Shown one piece after another: positions 57,533 through 64,000 of a DNA stretch of 64,000 bases. Below the pieces are notes generated by a model, which did not search any database, had not been told where the DNA came from, and was given only the letters and a program-made list of their open reading frames with translations. Origin of the DNA: Datisca glomerata (Eukaryota > Streptophyta > Magnoliopsida > Cucurbitales > Datiscaceae). The translations under genes and the position numbers were made by a program. The stretch spans positions 310,001-374,000 of the forward strand of contig QANY01005406.1 of NCBI GenBank assembly GCA_003255025.1. Reading direction: 5' to 3'. Each line of letters opens with the position of its first letter. Within the stretch, counting starts at the first letter, position 1.

Positions 57533-60359
57533 TGTTGGAATTATATCTATAAAAAAACTATTTATGATTATTTAGTTATTTCTCTGATATTTTTGTATTA
57601 CTGAATTTAATAAATAAATGATAGTTTTTCTTTAATTAAGGTGTGTTTATAATTTACTTTAGTCCTGGAACTATTATCAACGTAAGAAGAGTAAAAACAG
57701 AGAGATCTTCCAGACAAAATCTTCTAAAATAGTTCAGAATGTTATTCGCAGTCTTAGAATCGACTCGCAATCGAGTCTGATTACGACTATTAGGTTGAAC
57801 CAAATGATGCTGGTCTTAGGGCATGAGAGTAGAGACTATAATGGTTGACCTAGACATGTTATGGAATATGTTGAATAGAGTAGTAACAAATTAGTTTAGA
57901 TCAAAGCCGTTTATCTATCTCTGAATCTAATTGTTACACTTTAAGTGTATTTTCATAATTACCTTAATCCTGAGGTGAATACGAAACTTGACCTAGTTAT
58001 TTGTGATATTTGATATGCCAAATGAGAAAGTTCGAATTGGTGGACAATACCTCACTTGTTGGGATTGTGATTCAACTACGTCGAAGTTACATGATTAACA
58101 TATATGGAATTCATGATAAAATTACAATATCAACAATATCCCTTATAATCATTTAGTTATTTATCTGACATTTTTGTATTGTTGAATTTCATGAATAAAT
58201 GAAATTTTTTTATTAATTAAGGTGTGTTTATAATTTACTTTAGTCCTAGAACTATTATCAACATAAGAAGAGTAAAGACAGAGAGATCTTCCAGATAAAA
58301 TCTTCTAAAATAGTTCAGAATGTTATTCATAGTCTTAGAATCGACTGGCAATCGAGTCTGATTACGACTATTAGGTTGAACCAAATGATGCTGGTCTTAG
58401 GGCATGGGGTGGAGACTATAACGGTTGACCTAGACATGTTATGGAATATGTTGAATAGAGTAATAACAAATTAGTTTAAATCAAAGCCGTTTATCTATCT
58501 CTGAATCTAATTGTTACACTTTAAGTGTATTTTCATAATTACCTTAATCTTGAAGTGAATACGAAACTTGACCTAGTTATTTGTGATCTTTGATATGCCA
58601 AATGAGTAAGTTCGAATTGGTGGACAATACCTCACTTGTTGGGATCGTGATTCAACTACGTCGAAGTTACATGATTCACATATATGGAATTTGTGATAAA
58701 ATTACAATATCAACAATATCCCTTATAATCATTTAGTTATTTATCTGACATTTTTGTATTGCTGAATTTCATGAATAAATGAATTTTTTTCTTTAATTAA
58801 GGTGTGTTTATAATTTAGTTAAGTCATAGAACTATTATCAATGTAAGAAGAGTAAAGACAGAAGGGGTCTTCCAGACAAACTCTTCTGAAATAATTAAGA
58901 ATGTTATTCGAGGTGTTAGAATCGACTGGCAATCGAGTTTGATTATGACTGTTAGGTTGAACCAAATGATGTCGATCTTAGGGCATGGGAAAAGAGACTA
59001 TAACGGTTGACCTAGACATGTTATGGAACATGTTGAATAGAGTAGTAACAAATTAGTTTAGAACAAAGCTGTTTATCTAACTCTAAATCTAATTGTTATA
59101 CCTTAAGTGTACTTTCATAATTACCTTAATCTTGAGGTGAATATGAAACTTGACTTAGTTACTTACGATATTTGATATGTCAAATGAGTGAGTTCAAATT
59201 TCAGACAATACCTCGGCAGTTGGGATCGTGATTTAACTATGTTGGAGTTGCGTGATTCACATATATAGAATTCGTAGTAAGATTGCAATAGCAACAATAT
59301 CACCTTATGTTTTATTGATGTGTATATGAATAAATAAATCGGGTCTGGTACTCGATGACATGAATCATTGAATAAGATATTGTGAACTGTACGAGACACT
59401 TCATTGATATGTCTTTCTTATTCATAGTCAATAAATGAGTTAAGGAAATAATAACTAGAGGGGTAAAATAGTATTTTTACATCCCACTCTTGTTACTGAT
59501 ATTCACGAAGGGTAACATCACAAAATATTCTGTAGACCTTGAAATAAAAATGTTTACTCATGTGGATTCATTCGGTCTCATGAGTAACTCATAAAGACGT
59601 GAATGAGAAACAAAATCAGTTGGACCAAGAACGTATTTTGGACCAAGATACACTTTTCGAACTCATGTGTGATGGGTGTCATCACTAAAGTAGCGAAGAG
59701 CAAAATTAATGTTCAAATTAATTATTTTGTTACTTTCTAACTATTGAATAATTAGTAAGTAAATGAAATTAATTAACTAATTGATAGAGATCAATTTGAT
59801 TTGATGAATTTAGACACAGTATTGACTTTAGGAGAGATGTAAAATTCACATAAGCAGTATAGGAAGATGGTAAATTTTGGTTTAATACATAGGGGTATAT
59901 GAGTAAAGTTTATAATTAATATAAAATGGTTGCAAAACTAACTCTAAGCTAAGCTAAGTGTTAGACAAAGCAGAAAATAGTTTATCTCACCCCCTCCCTT
60001 GTTGCCCCTGAACCTATAGAGGAAGAAGAAAAAATTGTCTTTTTTCTTCCTCAGTGATTTAGAGAGCACACACTATATTCCTAACGATATTCTTGTGAGA
60101 TATACTTATGAATCTTAAAATTATGCAAATCTCAAGAACGAGGAACGCGAGACAATAAATTGGACCCCGTAAATTCAAAAATTCTCCACTACAAGAAAAT
60201 GATATTAAATTGTTTCTACCTATTATAAATATGCATGATCATCGAAAATGTTTTATATTTAATATGATTAAATGTTTGTAGTGAAATATTTTGATCTTCC
60301 ATCCACAAACCATTCATGGTTCATTTGTTTTTCATTAAATTTTAAAACCCGATCCAACA
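57533..60359 (+). repeat. 5' LTR (family A) of a plus-strand copia element
   Basis: It begins TGTTGGAATTATATC, ends GATCCAACA and is followed at 60362 by a Met-tRNA-type primer-binding site. At 2827 bp it is long, because a unit of about 580 bp is present three times (57571-59311). It starts inside the minus-strand copia RNase H frame, so this element is the younger insertion. Confidence 0.82.
57571..59311. repeat. Triplicated unit of about 580 bp inside the LTR
   Basis: The word TTTAGTTATTT marks unit starts at 57571, 58152 and 58732. Units 1 and 2 are nearly identical; unit 3 is more diverged and leads into unique sequence after CAACAATATCACC. Each unit contains GAAGAGTAAAGACAGA, TTAGGTTGAACCAAATGATG and TTGGTGGACAATACC or close variants. 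Confidence 0.88.
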
Positions 60360-60361
60360 AT

Positions 60362-60374
60362 TGGTATCGGAGCC
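60362..60374 (+). other. Primer-binding site, initiator Met tRNA type
   Basis: TGGTATCGGAGCC differs by one base from the standard TGGTATCAGAGCC complement of the initiator Met tRNA 3' end and lies two bases after the LTR. Confidence 0.85.
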
Positions 60375-61744
60375 CTGAGTTCTCGCTTGTTCATATTTAG
60401 TAATTAGACGTATGTATCAATGATTGTTGTGATATTGGTATATATTTTATATGGTAGATTCAAAGCATATTTGAATGTGTTTTATGAATGGATCCTGATC
60501 GATTGGCTCTAGGTGTTTTATTTTCAAATTTAGAATTGATGTAAAAATGAAATTGAGATATAGAATTTTATTTAATTTTAGCAAAGTTGTATCGTTAAAT
60601 TTCATGTTAATCTATCATCGCTGGCTTCCTGATCAAAAACAGCCATCGTGCGCCGTCGCCAACCGCCGCCTACCGTTGCACTTCATCGCACACCGTCCGC
60701 TGCCTTACCCTGTGCCGTGGGTTTCCTAACTGGATTTATAAAACCATATGATTTTAGAAACTTTTGGGTTTAGGAAACCTTGAGGTTTTTGTAAACTTTT
60801 GGGTTTAGAAAACCTTGAGGTTTTAGAAAACTTTTGGGTTTCAGAAACCTCGAGTTTTGAAAACTTTTAGGTTTAGAAAACTTTAAGGTTTTGAAAACCC
60901 TAGTGTGCAGAATGCGATATTGGGCCATTGGGCTAGCATGGACCCACCAAGCCTATTAAGGTGTTGGACTAAGCAATGGTTGTTTGGCCTAAATATTTTG
61001 CAGTGATTTAGGATTTGATTCCAAACTCAATCCAGTCCCAAAAATGAATTTTATTTAATATGATAATTTTTCATCACTAACTAATTAGAATTTATTTTAT
61101 ATATTTTTAAAAAAATAAATCAATTGATTAATTTACTTGGTAATTTATTAGTCAAAGTAAAAAATATTGAAAAAATAATTTTAAATTAAAATTTGAATTT
61201 TGAAAATTGGATTGGACCTTTGTAAAGAGTTACAAATTGATGGGACTTCTTGAAGGAGATGAAGAAAATTACAGATGCCATGGAAATTAGTATTTAAAAT
61301 TATTATAATTTATTTATTATTCTTTTATGAGTTGTAATTAGAAATGAGCCATATAGAGGTTAATTTTGAATGAATAATTTGTTATTAATCTCGTATCATC
61401 ATATAACATGTAAAAATAGGGATATACCAATATTAGCATGTATATGCATAATTGTAGTTTAAATTTTTAAATACAATGTGAATTTTATAAAAGTTATAAT
61501 TTTTAAATTGTGATTTAAATTTTATAAAAGTTTATAATTTTCAAAACTTACTTTTTCAAATTTATAAAGAGCTATGTTTTTTGAAAAGCAAAGAAAATCC
61601 ATTTTTTCAAAAAATAAGTGGGAGAGTCATGTACGTTGAAATGTTCCCAAGATCCCAGATGCAAACGTGGTCATGACATGATGAATGGGAAGATATCCAT
61701 TCTTGGAGTCTTGCATACTCAAGCTATAGGAATATGTGCATAAA
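60375..61744 (+). mobile_element. Copia internal leader region, non-coding
   Basis: Leader of the plus-strand element. A repeat of about 45 bp at 60745-60900 (AACTTTTGGGTTTAGAAAAC, CTTGAGGTTTT) occurs three to four times. AAATAAGTGGGAGAGTCATG at 61612-61631 resembles a copia polypurine tract, which would fit a deletion joining leader to the 3' end of another copy. No clear gag N-terminus. Confidence 0.55.
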
Positions 61745-63148
61745 GTAGCGTGTAATAACTATTTATTTGTATTTAGTTATTTCTCAAATATTACCATTAT
61801 TAAATTCTTATGAATAAATTGAAAGTTTTATTAAAGTGGGTTTATAAATTACTCGAGTCCCAGAACTTTCATCAATGAACGAAGAGTGAAGACAGAGGCG
61901 TCTCGACACGAACTCTTTTGAGAAAGTTCAGAATGATAATCACAGTGTTAGGATCGACTGAGTAATCGAATCCGATTATGATTATTAGGTTGAACCAATG
62001 AATGCCAGTCTTGGGGCATGCGAGTGGAGACTCAAACAGTTAACCTAGATATATTATGAACGTTTTGAATAGACCGGTAACAAATTAGTTTAGAGCTCAA
62101 AGCCGTTTAGTCAGCTCTAAATCTAATTATTACATCTTAAGGGTATTTTTGTAATTACCTTAATTCTGAGGTGAATACGTAGCTTGACTTAGTTAGTTAT
62201 AATCTTTGATATGTCAAATGGGTGATTTCAAAATGACGGGCAATGCCTCGGCTGTTGGGAATGTAATTCAATTAAGTTGTAGTTATCTGATTCACATATA
62301 TGAAAATTCATGGTTGGATTGTGAAAGCAACAATATCACCTTATGTTTTATTGATGAGTGTGTGAATAAATTAACCTGGTAAGATATTCAATGAATTAAG
62401 TCATTGATTAAAATTTATGAATTATACGAGATAATTCAATATTATGTTTCTGTTATTCACAGTTAACAATAAAGAAATATTGACAAGAGGGGTAAAATTT
62501 TACATTCCGCTCTTATTACTGATATTCACGATACGTATTATGTTAAAATATTCAATGGACCGCTTGGTCTCAGAAATAGCTCATGAGAAGAGGAATAGAG
62601 AAAGAAGTAAATTGGATCAAAATGTTTTTTGGTGCCAAGGCATATTTCCTACATTTATATGTGATGTGTGATGTCACTGAATTAGTTAAGTGTGATTATA
62701 TGTATTGAAATTAATTAGATTATTAGTTTATAATTATTAGATAATTAGTAAATAAAAATTAATTAATTAATTAATTGATAATGATCAATTAAATCTATCA
62801 ATTGGATTGATAAATCTCGTTACAACTCAAATTCTAGGGAATATTATAATTTTTGGCAATTATGAATAATGGGTAAATTTTCATAAATTTACAAATATAT
62901 GGGTATATTTGTAAGTATCAAAAATTACATTTTATTAATATCTAATAGCAATCTGATTGTAGATAGATCTTGTATTAGATACAATTGCTTGTTAACAAAG
63001 CAGGTGAGAGAAAAAATATTTTCCTCTCCCTCACTACTGCTGCCGATAAATATATTTAAGGAGAATTTTTTTGATTTTCTTCTTCAATTATTTTGAGAGC
63101 CCACACTCAAATTCCTACACAAAATTTTCATGAGATATATTTACTGAA
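61745..63148 (+). mobile_element. Third family-A LTR-like segment, partial
   Basis: It aligns with the 57533-60120 part of the LTR: TATTTAGTTATTTCTCAAATA, GAAGAGTGAAGACAGAGGCG, TTAGGTTGAACCAATGAATG, then GAGAGCCCACACTCAAATTC and CATGAGATATATTTACTG. One 580-bp unit only. It stops about 240 bp short of an LTR end and joins coding sequence directly, an odd structure for a simple element. Confidence 0.6.
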
Positions 63149-63151
63149 AGA

Positions 63152-63322
63152 AAGCCTTCCACCTCTGGCTCTAAGAAGAAACAAAGAAGAGGTCCAAGGA
63201 AAATGCAGAAGCAAAAGCCGAGAGTTGCCAAAGTCAAGAGCACCGTGAGAGTAGACACATGTCATCACTGTGGAGTTACTGGTCATTGGAAACGCAACTG
63301 CCCAGAGTATCTTAAAGGGTAG
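63152..63322 (+). pseudogene. Copia gag C-terminus with zinc knuckle
   Basis: Lys/Arg-rich KPSTSGSKKKQRRGPRKMQ leads to a complete CCHC knuckle, CHHCGVTGHWKRNC, then PEYLKG and a TAG at 63320-63322. The knuckle binds element RNA in the capsid. The rest of gag is missing upstream, so this is a fragment. Confidence 0.85.
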
Positions 63323-63340
63323 GGATCTAAAGGTATAATA

Positions 63341-64000
63341 ATGGTTATTGAGGCCTGTTATGTAGTTGGCTGTACTTTTTCTTGGATTATAGACTCTGTA
63401 ACTACTAACCATATATGTTGCTCCCTACAGGGGTTCAGAGAAGTCAGAAGGTTTGACGATGGCGAGTACAACTTCCGTTGGGGTAATGGAGCACTAGTAT
63501 CGACTGTATCTGTGGGAACTTTTAAATTATATTTTGAGAAACATTTTATTATTTTACATGATGTTTATTATATCCGATTTTTGAGAAGAATCTTATTTCT
63601 ATTGGTGCATTAATTGAGCAAGGATTTGATCTTAAATTCATTGATAAATATATTGATATTTTTAGAAATGAATGCCTAATTACTATTGCACACATGTTTA
63701 ATAAACTATTTCACGTAAAACTAATAGTTCTAATGATATGTGACACTGAAGTAAATAATGGTTCACAAAGGGATAGTAAAAAGGTTGAAATATTACTCAA
63801 TCGATCTAACCTTTTTGTGGTCCTTTGGAAACTTTAAGTATGAGATCACTACTAACATTCGAATCTTGTATTGAAGGCAAAATGACCAGGAGACTATTTT
63901 TAGCAAAAGGTGAAAGAGCCACTCAAAGCCTTGAACTCATACATAGTGATGTATGTGGGCCATTGAATATCCAAGCAAGAGGAAGTTATGAATAGTCCGT
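63341..64000 (+). pseudogene. Copia protease and pre-integrase/integrase start, runs off the window
   Basis: 63341-63613 reads VVGCTFSWIIDSVTTNHIC and RKFDDGEYNFRWGNGA-like sequence: the copia protease, in which the usual active-site D-S-G is D-S-V. After further frame breaks, 63860-63990 has ESCIEGKMTRRLFLAKGERA and LELIHSDVCGPLNIQARGSY, the GAG-pre-integrase and first part of the integrase core. Protease-integrase order identifies copia. Degenerate, and cut by the window edge. Confidence 0.85.

Overview
The window is nuclear DNA of a flowering plant, most likely a eudicot. It is very AT-rich, its genes contain GT-AG introns, and three conserved plant genes sit in a sea of degenerate transposable elements. 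The species cannot be named from sequence alone. One N lies in a long G run (29198), so this is assembled scaffold sequence with at least one uncertain spot.

Three genes look intact. A complete four-exon phytochrome A gene (PHYA, + strand, 26966-31284, 1123 codons) has an apparent 5'-leader intron and two upstream ORFs. A two-exon cytosolic ribosomal protein uL4 gene (RPL4, - strand, 34826-32956, 406 codons) has a TATA box and a telo-box just upstream. A single-exon Mediator subunit 4 gene (MED4, - strand, 48779-47535, 414 codons) is the third. Their functions are unrelated: photoreception, translation and transcription.

Layout: 1-3514 is repeat-rich intergenic DNA. 3515-12891 is a full-length but dead Ty3/gypsy (Tat-type) LTR retrotransposon with matching TTATG target duplications, LTRs of about 390 bp, gag-pol remnants and an extra antisense gene between pol and the 3' LTR. 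12892-25650 is AT-rich DNA with MITE-like elements, a decayed GRF-zinc-finger-like gene and a 2.2-kb LTR-like block. 25650-35000 holds PHYA and RPL4. 35646-45262 is a complete Mutator-like element (MULE) delimited by a perfect 9-bp target duplication (TATATTTAT) and roughly 80-bp terminal inverted repeats. It carries a DUF1985/Ulp1-protease gene on + and a mudrA-type transposase on -, with arrays of a CGTGTAG/CTACACG palindromic motif in both subterminal regions and in its long introns. 45263-49200 contains a second copy of a dispersed repeat and MED4. 49200-53594 ends in a minisatellite of about 70 bp per unit. 53594-64000 is a nest of Ty1/copia elements: a - strand element (LTR plus RNase H remnant) is interrupted at 57533 by a + strand element whose 2.8-kb LTR contains a triplicated unit of about 580 bp; its gag/protease/integrase remnants run off the window.

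The most unusual object is the MULE, because the same palindromic motif occupies its ends, its intergenic spacer and its long introns. All element coding regions show frameshifts, stops or altered catalytic residues, so none looks autonomous now. No RNA genes were recognised.
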